A DNA stretch of 64,000 nucleotides, from the NCBI GenBank assembly GCA_029959085.1, contig JARWIR010000024.1, positions 19,332,296-19,396,295 on the forward strand. The letters run 5' to 3'. A model generated the notes under the pieces. The model worked only from the letters and a program-made list of their open reading frames with translations. It did not search any database and was not told the origin of the DNA. This document shows, piece by piece, positions 33,680 through 44,236 of the stretch (position 1 is the first letter of the stretch; each line of letters begins with the position of its first letter). The position numbers and the translations under genes were made by a program. Origin of the DNA: Nemophila menziesii. Lineage: Eukaryota; Streptophyta; Magnoliopsida; Boraginales; Hydrophyllaceae.

Positions 33680-34035
33680 TAAATATGATAAAGGTTTTCC
33701 TAACATATAGGTATATGGGCATTGGCGGTCGCTCTTGGTTCCATATCTAATACAACAAAGTCATCACAGAAGTAAAATAATTATACATTGATTTAACACA
33801 TTCCCCCATCACCCCTCTATAAAACTTGTATGAACATTTCTGCTAACTCCAGTGTAATAAATGTTTCTTTACATTCTATTATATTGAGTATCTCAAAGAT
33901 TATATATGGTAATAAGTATACACTCGCACCTAGATATAGTAAATATTTTTCAATCCATAAATCTGTTAACCTAAAGGCTATATGTTGATTGATGAGTTTG
34001 TGACAAAAATTTATATCTTGAGCATGATTGATCAT
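33680..34035 (-). pseudogene. Gypsy protease remnant
   Basis: The minus strand reads LLYLGASVYLLPYIIFEILN then IIECKETFITLELAEMF. This follows the plant gypsy protease ALLDLGASVNLLPYSVY..LG..E.KPT.ITLQLADRS, with the catalytic Asp changed to Tyr. Downstream, in another frame, 'CDDFVVLDMEPRA' matches the PVDFIVLDTE motif. It is broken by stops and is unrelated in position to elements 1 and 2. Confidence 0.6.
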
Positions 34036-34056
34036 ACGAGAAATGTCAAGATTGGA

Positions 34057-35590
34057 TCAACATGCGTTATAGGATCCAACTAAGCAGCATTTCAAAGAAT
34101 ACCAATTGAAGAAGACGAAAGAATAGAAGAAATTCGGACCTATAAGAAAGGGAAAAACCGGAGTGATGAAAAAAATAAAGATTGAAGGCTCAAAAAAAGA
34201 AGTCTGTGCCCTTAAATAATGAAGAATATGGAGCGAAAAAATCCATTCACGAATTAAGGTTGAGAAGAGAAGAGAAAAGATCTCTGAAGTGAAGAAAGAG
34301 ATATTACAAAAGTACACTAGATGGGAGCCAAGGAAGTCAAAGACCGCACAACCAAAGAAAAAGGTTATGAAACTTATTTCATTTAATCGCAAGATTTGAA
34401 TACTTGACTCCAAGTGGATAGACTGTGGAGAATAAGGTGGGTATCTAAGAAAGTAGACAAAGACAAGAAATATCAGAAAATATATATTAGACTACTATTT
34501 GTCTAGAGTAATTAGAGCCACGTCATTAGTCATCCGACTCAAGGATTCCGGATGTCCGGAAAGTTAAAATTCATCTAGCCGAGCGCTGACACATGGATAA
34601 GTACATTGGAAATATTTTTCATATATACAACATTGATGACTTCCAAAAGTGTCTCTTATATGGACCAAAATTGAAAGCTTCTCAGTGTTATCTTTAAAGA
34701 GAGTCCCAAAGCAATCCATAGTCAATACATCTATATTGCTTTGTATTTTTTAGCACAAACACTTTTATATGTACTCATTTAGGAGTGTAGAGGCTAGGCT
34801 AGGTAATTAAACTTAATCGTAAAACCGAGGGTTTGTTCTTGGTCTTATGAAGAAGTGTGGTCTTTAATAAACAAAATAATCATGGTTAGAGTTTTTGTGG
34901 TGTTGATACTAAGCTTGAAGACTTCACGGAGTGTGAAGTGGTAGATCATACATGGATATTAATAACGTTTTCTTATCTGGTGATACAAAAGTGTAAGGCT
35001 TCATGGGCTTTTGAAGTGGTATACAGTGAGTGGAGATTGTCCACATGGTTTACTTGTGCTAGATATAACACAAAGGTTCATTCAAAGAGGGAGTAAAGTT
35101 TTGTTCTCTTACCAAATATAGACACAAGGAGTTTAAGTGGAGTATCTTGAAATCCTAAGGGTGCATAGACCTTAGATGGTGGACTAATACTACAGGAGTC
35201 AAACAACCCTAAATTTTTTGTTTGTATTTTCTCCCTTAACTCTTTGTTTTTGTGCATTTCATATGTTTGTTGGCTTGTCTTGGTCTTTTTCCTACTCATC
35301 TTAGGTGTTTCCCTTACTTTTTTATTACTTACATTAGACTTTTAATCCTTGGATCTTCCATGTTCTAATAGCTACACAATTAAAAACACAAAAGTACATC
35401 AGATTGCTCTAAAACACGAACAATCTCATATAATAGCTAAGAATTCAATATATATTGAATCAAGAGATAAATCACATATTTTCAATCATAGAACAACCAA
35501 AATGGATCTCTCTGGAGTATTAAATTATATCATAAAACATGAGACGTCAGTTGCATATGTTTATTCTTTAATATATATGTTTCATGTTTT
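34057..35590. other. Unassigned, possibly decayed LTR DNA
   Basis: No gene recognised. The segment 34440-35300 has the texture of a plant copia LTR ('tagactgtggagaataagg', and a stress-type leader around 34690-34760 ending '...gtggactaatactacag'), but no partner or primer site was found. The minus-strand frame at 34057-34413 has no recognisable motif. Confidence 0.25.
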
Positions 35591-35592
35591 CT

Positions 35593-35712
35593 AGTTTGAG
35601 GTTTAAAGTTCATGGTTTATGGTTCAAGAGTCAATATTCAAGGTTCATGGTTCAAATGTCACCTTTCATTATTTATTGTTCATGGTTCAAGGTTAAATAT
35701 TCATGGCTAATG
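35593..35712. repeat. Degenerate 'ttcatggttcaaggt' repeat
   Basis: Seven or eight imperfect copies of 'gttcatggtt(caag)' lie in about 120 bases, at irregular 12-25-base spacing. They lie immediately before the tRNA-like relic. Role unknown. Confidence 0.5.
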
Positions 35713-35735
35713 CTTAATAAAAAGGAAAAATTGTT

Positions 35736-35800
35736 TCACTGACTGGAATCGAACCTAGATCTCCTTGTGAAAGTCGGATATTCTATCTACTATTTCCAAA
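35736..35800 (-). pseudogene. tRNA-Glu(UUC)-like relic
   Basis: The minus strand contains 'atatccgactttcacaagga' followed by 'gatctaggttcgattcca'. This resembles the anticodon and T arms of plant tRNA-Glu (GGATA..CGGCTTTCACCCG...GGGTTCGA.TCC) with anticodon TTC. The acceptor and D arms do not pair convincingly. It is either a tRNA pseudogene or the head of a tRNA-derived SINE. Confidence 0.45.
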
Positions 35801-36579
35801 ACAAATTGGAAGAATGGGTTAAGCGTGAATTGAACACGGGAATTTTAGATCTCTATTGGGCACTTATTTTAATCTAGACCGTTGGAGATAAGAAGGTGAA
35901 TCTGAGGCATTTAGTAGTTTAAGGGTGGTAAAGCGATCTTGGTCGTTTTTATCTAGCGAATCTAGGCCATAGTAAAAAGTATTGACATGTAAAATATATG
36001 TGTATATATATATAAGTGTAGTGATGGTTGGGTTAGTGATGGTGATCGGAGTTGACACGGTGTTCGATGGAGGAGGAGCGATGAAGAGGATGAAGGATGG
36101 TGGAAGGGGGACAATCATGGGGTTGTTTTTGTTAGTTCTTAAAATAGACGGTATAAATATAGTTTATAAAGTGTTTCAATATAAGATCCCCATTTTACCC
36201 TTCATTTTGGAGGAAAACAGAGCATGTGTCTAACGCATACTATTTAAATCCTAATTTGGATGGGGGTGCCAATGGTATCTCACTTTTACAACTTGGGTAT
36301 ATGGATGATTATTCTTATAGTTAGGCTCCTTAAATTTCCATCGTGTATTCAACGGAAACCCAGATTCTTTTCCCCAAAAAAATTTTAGGTTAAAATTGTT
36401 ATATTTTTGTAGGGTGATTGACCCATGGATCTTGTAGACTCTTATTATGAATCAAGTGGACTTGGTATCTACACTCTTCTAATTAGAGGCCACCAAAATA
36501 TTATGGTTTAAAATACCCTTAGAGTATATATAGGAGAATCAACCCTCCATTTCAATTCATTTCATTCCATTATTTTCAA

Positions 36580-36582
<3 letters not shown>

Positions 36583-36659
<77 letters not shown>
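36583..36659. repeat. (CT)n microsatellite
   Basis: About 77 bases of CT dinucleotide directly downstream of a TATA-like motif; a second CT run with a poly-C stretch follows at 36684-36702. Confidence 0.95.
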
Positions 36660-36663
<4 letters not shown>

Positions 36664-36796
36664 GTCAAATATTTTCACAAATTCCCCCCCCCTCTCTCTA
36701 TCTATTTATAGAAATTTTTTAGCTCCTTTTTTGAAACATTTCGAGCTCCATTTTCGCAACATTGTGAGCTCCATCATTTTAGCACCTTCAAGCTTG

Positions 36797-37040
36797 ATAA
36801 TCAGTGATACTCAGTGATTTTGTGTTATAATTCGTGATACTTAGTGATTTTGTTATACTGCTCAATGATTTTGTGTTATAATCTATGATACTTAGTAATT
36901 TTGCTATACTGCTTAGTGATTTTGTGTTATAATCTGTGATACACTGTAATTTTCTTTACTGCTTAGTGATTTTGTATTATAATCTGTGATACTCAGTGAT
37001 TTTGCTATCATGCACAATCATTTTGTGTTTTACTCAGTGA
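36797..37040. repeat. About 50-bp degenerate tandem repeat
   Basis: Four to five units of the pattern 'tgatacttagtgattttg', 'ctatactgcttag', 'tgattttgtgttataatctg'. Each unit holds two copies of a shorter 'agtgatttt' half-unit, so this is a higher-order repeat. Later sequence (37040-37210) keeps scattered 'actcagtgaatt' copies. Confidence 0.65.
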
Positions 37041-37975
37041 ATTAAAAAATACTCAAGAATTAACCAACAAAAAACTACGCAAAAAAGTAACCAATAAAAA
37101 ATCACTACTTAGAGAATTCTCTGAGTACTCAGTGAATTAATCAACATCCCACGCATATAATTAACTAACAAAAATCACTACTCAAATAAAAACATTGAGT
37201 ACTCGGAGAAAATACTATGAGTATCCTAAAAACATTACTGAATAAACACAACAAATGCGTAAAAAATCAACTCTATTGGAAACAAATAATATTAGACCTA
37301 AAAAAATAAGAAAAATAAAATTGTATTCTCTAAATAAAAAAATACATAAAATAAAAAGAAAAATGAAATTAAATCCTTACATTTAAACAAACAAGTAAAA
37401 ATAAAGAGAAAGTAAAATACAACTTTTTACTCTAAAACACTATTTCAAAATTTCAAAAAAAAAAAAACTATGGCATAGATCTTCAGAAAAACACAAAGAA
37501 AACACTAAACGGAGAAGAAAGCTCCAGCAGCTCTGCAATGACTGAAGTCTTCACGTAATGGCTGAGATCTAGTCTTCTCCGACGAAGTCTGGGTTATTTC
37601 TTCTTCTCAGGCATTGTGGCTGGTTCTTGCCACGAGTTCGAACGAAGGTCTTCTCAATGGGATTGCTGCATTCGTCTTCAAGCTGGAGGTTTGAAGCTTA
37701 GCACTCTTTCGTGTTGCCTCTCTCTTGTCCCGCACAAATCTCATGATCCATGGAAGAAAATGGAGCTTCTTCACCATGGCCATGGATCTATGAGTAGCGA
37801 CCTCCGATCTACTTCTCTCATGCTGCTTCGCACCTCACCTTCTTCTGCAAAGGTTGCTTCGCACCTCTACTGCAGGGCTTCACGAGTTGGCTGGTGGTGG
37901 ACTTCGAAGGCTTCCGGATCTTCTCAATGAGAACAAAGGAGAGGAAGGAGCTCCACGATCTTCATCTCGCTGGAT

Positions 37976-38272
37976 CAGGGCCGGCCCGAGCGTCTCGGGT
38001 ACCTAAGGCGAGAAAAAAAAATTGGGGCCTTTTTCAATATATATAAAAATAATTTATCCGGTTTTTAACAAAATGCATAGAGCATGGGCTCGAACTCATG
38101 ACCTGCGTGTAAACAGAAACTTTCATTTCCACTAGGCCAATCATTACATGTACATCAATTTAGTAAGCGTTAAGACCTATATACATATGTTAGTTACTAA
38201 TTTTTTTTGGGCCTTCAAAAATTCGGGGCCCAAGGCGACCGCCTTGGTTGACTTGCCCCCGGGCCGGCCCTG
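37976..38272. mobile_element. hAT-type MITE (297 bp)
   Basis: Ends 'cagggccggcccg' and 'cgggccggccctg' form a near-perfect 13-base terminal inverted repeat of the CAGGG...CCCTG kind typical of hAT elements. Eight-base flanks 'cgctggat' and 'aggtggat' match at 6 of 8 positions. The interior has poly-A and poly-T tracts and no coding capacity. It sits in GC-rich island 2. Confidence 0.85.
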
Positions 38273-38632
38273 AGGTGGATCTTCTCGTATGAGTCTTCAC
38301 ACCCATGGAGTCTGATGGATCAATATCTAGTGGTTGGCCTGATGGCTCATGGTTCTGCAAATTCTACGAAAGAAAAGAAAATGAAATGAAAGGAATCAAG
38401 GATGATAAAGGATGAAATTATAATTTTATGGGTTAATAAATTTCTAAATGATTTAGTATATATATTAAAGAAAACCAAAAAGGGTATAACGGATAGGAAA
38501 ATTATCTTTTATGTTATATATATTTTTTATCTTTAGTAAGCTGAGTAAGCCGAGTAGATTGGAAAAGTATTGTTGGGTCTCCAATACCCATGGAAGAATA
38601 AACTTTTTTTACATTAAAATTTGTGTGATAGG

Positions 38633-38827
38633 TGTTATAAACTAAAGAAAGAAGATATAATAGAGGAAGAATATTTTTTTGTATATTAACCTCAAGTGTT
38701 ACAATGAAATGAGAGTAGTATTTATAAGAGAATAAGTTACCTTTCACTTAACCTATTTACAAGCTATGAATGAGATAATAAAAACTTTGACTTTTGACTG
38801 CATTAATAAAATAACTTATTCATAATA
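38633..38827 (-). repeat. 3' LTR of the decayed copia element
   Basis: 195 bp. It matches 51263-51461 along its length ('tgttataaa.taaagaaagaa' at the plus-strand start, 'ttcataata' at the end) with many substitutions and a few small indels, indicating an old insertion. Confidence 0.75.
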
Positions 38828-38849
38828 CTCTCCATTGGATGTCCATCCA

Positions 38850-39850
38850 TTATGAAATATATCTCGTTAAAATCTTTCCTAGAAAATCATGTGGGAAAAA
38901 AAACTTGGTCCAAGGGAAAAGAGTACATATGGATGGAAGTAATCATCTTGAAACACTGCCTCGTAAAAATCTTGCCAAGAAAACCTAGTGGGACAAAACT
39001 TGGACGAAGGGAAAAGAGTACAAATTTGTTTACGCTCCCCCTGATGTTGGCAAGATATCTCTGAGTTGTCGTATTTCAATATTACGATCCTACTTCCTGA
39101 ATGTTGTGGTTGACAATGATTTCGCAAGGAAAATATGAAAAATTCTTACGTGATTGTATATGTCGAGTGTCAATATCTGCATTCTTCTTAGCTTGTGTGT
39201 GTAGGAGACTTTAGTGAAATATGTTTTGTTCAGTCTCCTTTGATGTAGCCATTTTAATTATGTGTGGTACAAGCAACAGTCCTCATACAAGACCATCGGT
39301 ATATTCTTATTGAAGATAAAACACACTTCTTCTGGTATGTTGAATAATCCACTTAAAAAAATATTTCATACTACTCCTCTTTGGATATTCACTGAAAAAT
39401 ATGCCTCATTAAAACCTTATCAAGAAAACTCATTGAGACAAAACTTGATGAAGGGAAAAGTGTACATCAATCGTTTGGGGGTTATGACACATATTCAACC
39501 TGTCTTGTTAAAACCTTACCAGAAAAACCCAATGTGGAAAACCGTGGTAAAGGAAAAAATGCATAATTTTAATATATTCTCTCCCTCATTACGTCATTAC
39601 ATATTTCCTAATATATTATATACTTGCAGACTTATACCTTAATTTCGTCGTTAATGAAAGTTTAATTAGTAATTCTTCTGAATTTTTACTTGAGGGTATG
39701 GAGTGTAGTAATATCATTTTTTTATCGAGAAAAAGAACATATACTTTTTTGACAATGAATATTTGGTATGCCTCGTTAAAACCTTACTAGGAAAAAACCA
39801 GTGGGAAAAAAACCCTAGTGAAGGAAAAAGAGTACAATACACAAATATCA
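38850..39850 (-). repeat. Five copies of a ~70-bp copia 3'-region repeat
   Basis: The pattern is 'cctcgttaaaaccttaccaa' followed by 'gaaaac.cagtgggaaaaaac' and 'gaagggaaaagagtac'. Copies lie at about 38861, 38957, 39403, 39503 and 39768. On the minus strand this is the GTACTCTTTT...TTTTGTCCCACT..GTTTT...AAGGTTTTAACGAGGC block found before the polypurine tract of many eudicot copia elements. It supports the minus orientation. Confidence 0.7.
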
Positions 39851-39899
39851 CATCCTTTTCATTATGACAACGAGTATCCTTTCATAATTTAGATATTTT

Positions 39900-40130
39900 T
39901 CTTTTGTGCTTTAAGTAAATTATATTCTTCGGGAACTTTTATACTCCAGGAACTTCTCAATCTTCGAGAAATTCATATTTAGACGCTTTAAGTACTTCAG
40001 GCACCTATCATGCTTCAGTCACTTGTTGTGCTTTCAAACACCTTTCGTAATTGGGCACATCTCATGCTTCAGGCATTATGGTGCTTCTAACACCTATTTT
40101 GTTCATCAAAAACTTTAATATCAATCTAAT
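39900..40130 (-). repeat. Degenerate 'gcttcaggca' repeat in copia 3' region
   Basis: About eight imperfect units of roughly 30 bases ('cttcaggcacctatcatg') lie between the 3' repeats and the pol remnant. They recall the 'gcttcaggccta' units in the leader of the same element (49.7-51.0 kb). Confidence 0.5.
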
Positions 40131-40399
40131 CAGCACTACACCAGATCAATAACATAATAATGAGCATGTCTCCTCATAATTAATTCTAGGTTTCTACATG
40201 AACCTCTGTAATACATGTAGGCTTTCAGATTTCAAAATTCACTATTATACTTCCTTTCATTGTCGACATATTTCACCACTATGTGGTTTAAGATCCTTAT
40301 TATTTATTCAAGCGCTATATTAAATGAAAATATATTAATCCCGTAAATTGTCTAACAGTTTTAAATATTTTCAGTAGATTAATAATCTACATAACCTTT

Positions 40400-41197
40400 T
40401 TCTTTTTTAGGTACCTAGATCTCTTCAATGGCCATTACTTCCTTTAAGAGTAGTGCATGTTCCAACATTAGTTGACTTAATAATTCCTGTTGTGTCACGT
40501 GGAGTGCACATTCCACAACGTTTACCATCTCATCATTTACTCATGAGATTATTTTCTTTGGGGCATGGTATACTTTAAACTAACATGCTTACGATGCTTC
40601 ATGCATTGGTTATATGCATTTTAGATCTACCAAAATTCATGCGTTGGTTAGATGCCTTACGGGTTTACCATGATTCATGAGTTGGTTTGATACATTCGCT
40701 GGACTATTTGTTATGTGTCTATATGGGACAATAACCTATGTTGGAGTGTTTACAACATATTTTGGGATTTTGAAATATTCTACTTGTGAATGTATTAGGT
40801 ATATTATTTGCAATACTTTGAAAATGGATTTCCTTTGAACTTCAAGTTCCTATTCTTTAGTTCGTAGATATAAATGATATGATAAATCGTATTCCATAAT
40901 ACGTCACGCAAATTCAGGTTTCCTTGTCTATACGTCACACAAATTCAAGTTGCCTTGTCTCTCCCCCCAATAAGAGGGTAGTCATTTGGTCAAAGAATCT
41001 TCCGCTTCTTTTAAGTAGAAACCAAGTGAATTATCTATTATTCGACATATCATTATTTTAACTAGGTGACCAAGTCGATCATTTAATAATACAAAGTTAT
41101 TTGGATTGTGACATCTCTTCTTTTGCACAATGTGCGTTCCAACTACTTGAATCTGTATATTATATAACCCCAAAGAAATAGAAGATTTTATTTTCAT
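40400..41197 (-). pseudogene. Copia pre-integrase and linker remnant
   Basis: The minus-strand frame 41197-40982 reads NDRLGHLVKIMICRIIDNSL, matching the WHDRLGHPGSIMMRRIIENS segment of copia GAG-pre-integrase domains. Further on, a broken frame (about 40690-40400) contains 'HGKPVRHLTNA' and 'HAPKKIIS', similar to the basic linker between integrase and RT. Stops are frequent. RT and RNase H are not found before the 3' repeats, so they have been deleted. Confidence 0.55.
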
Positions 41198-41639
41198 ACT
41201 ACTTTGGAGAGACTTTTAAGAAATAATGCAAAGATATACATTGTTACGGACACTTGTGGTATTTTGGAAAATATCCTTTAGTAAATTTCTTCAGGGTTTA
41301 CTCAAAACATAGTTTGCCAATTATGTCAATTTTGTACCACAAGGTGACATTACTTTTGGGCATCCAAAAACTTTAAATTAGATCAACTAAATGTCTTAGT
41401 ATTCCACGGGTACACGGACACTATATAGTTTACTTTATCGATAATGTCCATGGTTATCATTTCATGATGGCTTATCTACCGTGACCTTTTACTCAGGATA
41501 TTCGTTATTATTCCACTTCTGGTCGTAAGGAATTTTTTTAAGAGTATTTAGACTACTATGGAATCAAGATTTGATTATTTCATGACCTTAACCTCTTCTG
41601 GAGTTCGGGTAACCAAGATATAAATTCTAGACACATTGA

Positions 41640-42420
41640 AAAATATTGCATTTTCGTTAAGAACTGCACTTACATTCATTTCAAGGAATGGTTTATAGCT
41701 AGGAAAAAGTATTTAAGTCGCTCAATTATTTCCCTTACCGGGTCAATGTTATATAAGCTGGAAATGATGCATTTTTTCAGGGAATGTGATTCTATTCTCT
41801 CCAGGGAATAATTTCTAATCAGGGAATACAACATTAAACCACTTGTTTTTCATCCATACGTCTATTTATTTATTTTATGAAAATGGTTACATTCACTTCA
41901 GGAAAGTAGCTATATTCACTTCGAAGAATGAAATGTTATATTTTACAAGGAAATGTAATGTTAAACCATAATATTGAGGTGAAACTCCACTTACAATATT
42001 ACCATTTCAGGAGTATTTTCATGATATGAAATGTGTAAAAGGTCTTAACATATCTTTGTTCAAAATAATCCTACCTACAATAATATCTACTTCCGGAGAA
42101 TCATTAGGTAACCTTGAATTTTAGAAGGATGTGACGATATCTATCATGAGTTTCAACCTTAGGTGGATTTATGATCACCATCACGTTGATTCCAATAAAC
42201 ATTAGAAGACGTAGCATTTCTAAAAAAAATGCAGTTTTATTCACTATAATGAATAATTTTAGCCAAAGAATACAATATTTTATCGTATTTAACCCTACCA
42301 GTTTTGTTTACATATCTATTTTCAAAGAGATTGAAAAATTCAACAATCGTTATATAGAATACAATTCCATCCACTACATGGAATGGTTTTGAGCCGGGGA
42401 ATGTGATTTTATTCAGAGAA
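41640..42420 (-). repeat. Degenerate ~40-bp 'ggaatg' repeat tract
   Basis: Loose repeats of 'cacttcaaggaatggttt' and 'gggaatgtgattttattc' lie within the decayed copia element. The tract resumes at about 49160 ('cacttcagagaatag') on the far side of the nested insertion, showing that the insertion split it. Confidence 0.45.
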
Positions 42421-42539
42421 AATTCACCTTAGGGTCTTGAACACACCCCCCTCTTCAAGATAGGGACCCCGCCTAGAGCCTCTTCTTACTAAAGACCTCA
42501 GGAAGTTTTTAACACATGAAGCCCAAAACCCCAATTACT

Positions 42540-42816
42540 AGACTACCCTCTTTTGTTTTTTTATTCCTATATATACTAAATTAGATATTTTTACAATTTC
42601 ATTCATGCTATTCTCTCTCTTCTCTCAAATCTCTCTCCTCCACTACCTCTCTCTCATACCCCAGCTTCCAAACCGCCACCACCACCACCATAAAACAACC
42701 ACCACCACCGAAAATGCAAAAAACCACCGCCCCTACCTCTATCTCCTCCCACACTCTATCCATGGATGCAAATGATAGTCCTGCACGCGAGGAGGACGAA
42801 ATCACACCACGAAGAA
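42540..42816 (+). other. GC-rich gene-like island 3, left part
   Basis: A TATA-like 'cctatatatac' (about 42567) is followed by a CT-rich leader (42610-42650) and then 'ccaccaccacc'-rich sequence with an ATG at about 42762. The inner LTR element interrupts it; it resumes at 47840. Confidence 0.4.
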
Positions 42817-42821
42817 GAATC

Positions 42822-44236
42822 TGAAAGTCCTAGATGGGGGTGAATAGGATTACTAATAAGATTAATGCCTAATTAAAAATCTTTTGGACAATTATAAGTT
42901 TAAGAGAAAACTTCTAAGTCAACTAATATATCAAACACTTATGGGATCATGCAAAGGATAAGTTAGAGGTTCGATATATAAGTTTAACAAGTAAATCGAC
43001 TATCTATTCTCTTACTAACTTAGAGGACCAAAGTTTGATAAATAAGATAAGCAATATCACAATATTCATACTAGCTATTCATGTAGGCATATTATCAAAC
43101 ATATTAAGTGCTGAAAGTAAATAGCGTAGGGATAGAAAGATACACACGATTTATAGTGGTTCGGTTTCCCTACATCCACTACCTAAGGAAGCCTCCTTAG
43201 GATTTCAAGCTTTTCACTAAGCTCCCGTGTCTCTGTTAACCGGGTCAAGAACACAATAACCCTTACAACCTCTTCGATAACACGAAGGACAACCTCTTCG
43301 AAACCACAAAGGAAACTCTTGTGTAATCACAACACAAGGACACCGAGTATACTCCCGATACTCAAATTCTCTCTTAACCTATCTATTACAAGAACTAGAA
43401 TTAAGAGGATAAATACAAAGTGTTTAAAGGGTGAAACAACTTTGCTAATGAACTCCTAAAGAGATGATATAACTATAAGCTTAAAACTTCTCTTGAGTAG
43501 ATAATAACTTTGAAGCTCCTTTGATTTACTCCTTGAATGAGTAGATATGACAATTATAGCTCTTGACACCTTCTTGGATGATAACAATTAAGCCCATAAG
43601 TGTATATGGGTTGAAGGTGTAATTGTAGCCTTGAAAGACCTTCAATTTATAGCTGCAAAATGCTTCCAACGGTCATAAGTCTTGTCTCCAACGGATATAT
43701 TAATATCCCCAACGGATATATTCCTTTTGTCTTCATTTTGCTGCAGGAAACCCTAATCTGCGGTGCACCGCGGGGTTGGTGCGGTGTACCGCACTGAGCT
43801 TGCTAAATTCACTTGCTCTCTGACGGGCTAGCCCCCTAGTCCGTGCCCTGGTCCGCACATCTGCGGTGTACCGTGCCCATAGTGCGGTGTACCGCACCAA
43901 AGGTCTAAAACACCTTTTAATGAGTATATCTTTTACTACGATGCTCGGATCAGAAAACCTTCTTCACGAGAGTTGTAGAGAACATCATTCTAATAAACTT
44001 TGTAGTTGATCACTAAAGCTAATTCTCAATGTACACAAAGATAAGGTTAAAACTATTTGTATGAGAATTAGTTTCTTAAGATAAAACAATAAAGCTTTGA
44101 TCTAAATGATAAATAATGTGCTTTTTGATGAATTAGAGTGCAAGATAGAATGTATATAACAATAGTAATTAGCACACTAAACATAAGAGGATTTGTCACA
44201 TTAAAACAACCTATTAAGGGAGGCTATATGCCAACA
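42822..44236 (-). repeat. 3' LTR of the LARD-like element
   Basis: 1415 bp; it differs from the partner LTR at only about 16 positions by eye. It contains four GCGGTGyACCGC palindromes at about 43760-43900 and ends (plus strand) in 'tatatgccaaca'. Confidence 0.9.
43755..43905. promoter_or_regulatory. GCGGTGTACCGC palindrome cluster in LTR
   Basis: Four copies: 'tgcggtgcaccgcg', 'tgcggtgtaccgca', 'tgcggtgtaccgtg' and 'tgcggtgtaccgca', with near-regular pairing (about 20 bases apart within a pair, about 85-100 between pairs). The same cluster occurs in the other LTR (47355-47500), and two more copies lie in the interior (45148-45182). A binding-site role is possible but unproven. Confidence 0.45.

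Larger units (their letters stand above)
36510..38345 (+). other. GC-rich gene-like island 2
   Basis: It begins with a TATA-like 'agtatatatagg' (about 36525) and a long CT microsatellite. An AT-rich repeat tract (36797-37040) follows, then GC-rich sequence (37500-37970) with short frames (37616-37930) that lack conserved domains. A hAT-type MITE interrupts it at 37976-38272. Islands 1, 3 and 4 share the TATA, CT-rich leader and GC-rich body arrangement. It may be a non-autonomous transposon with a captured leader or a dead gene; I cannot decide. Confidence 0.35.
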
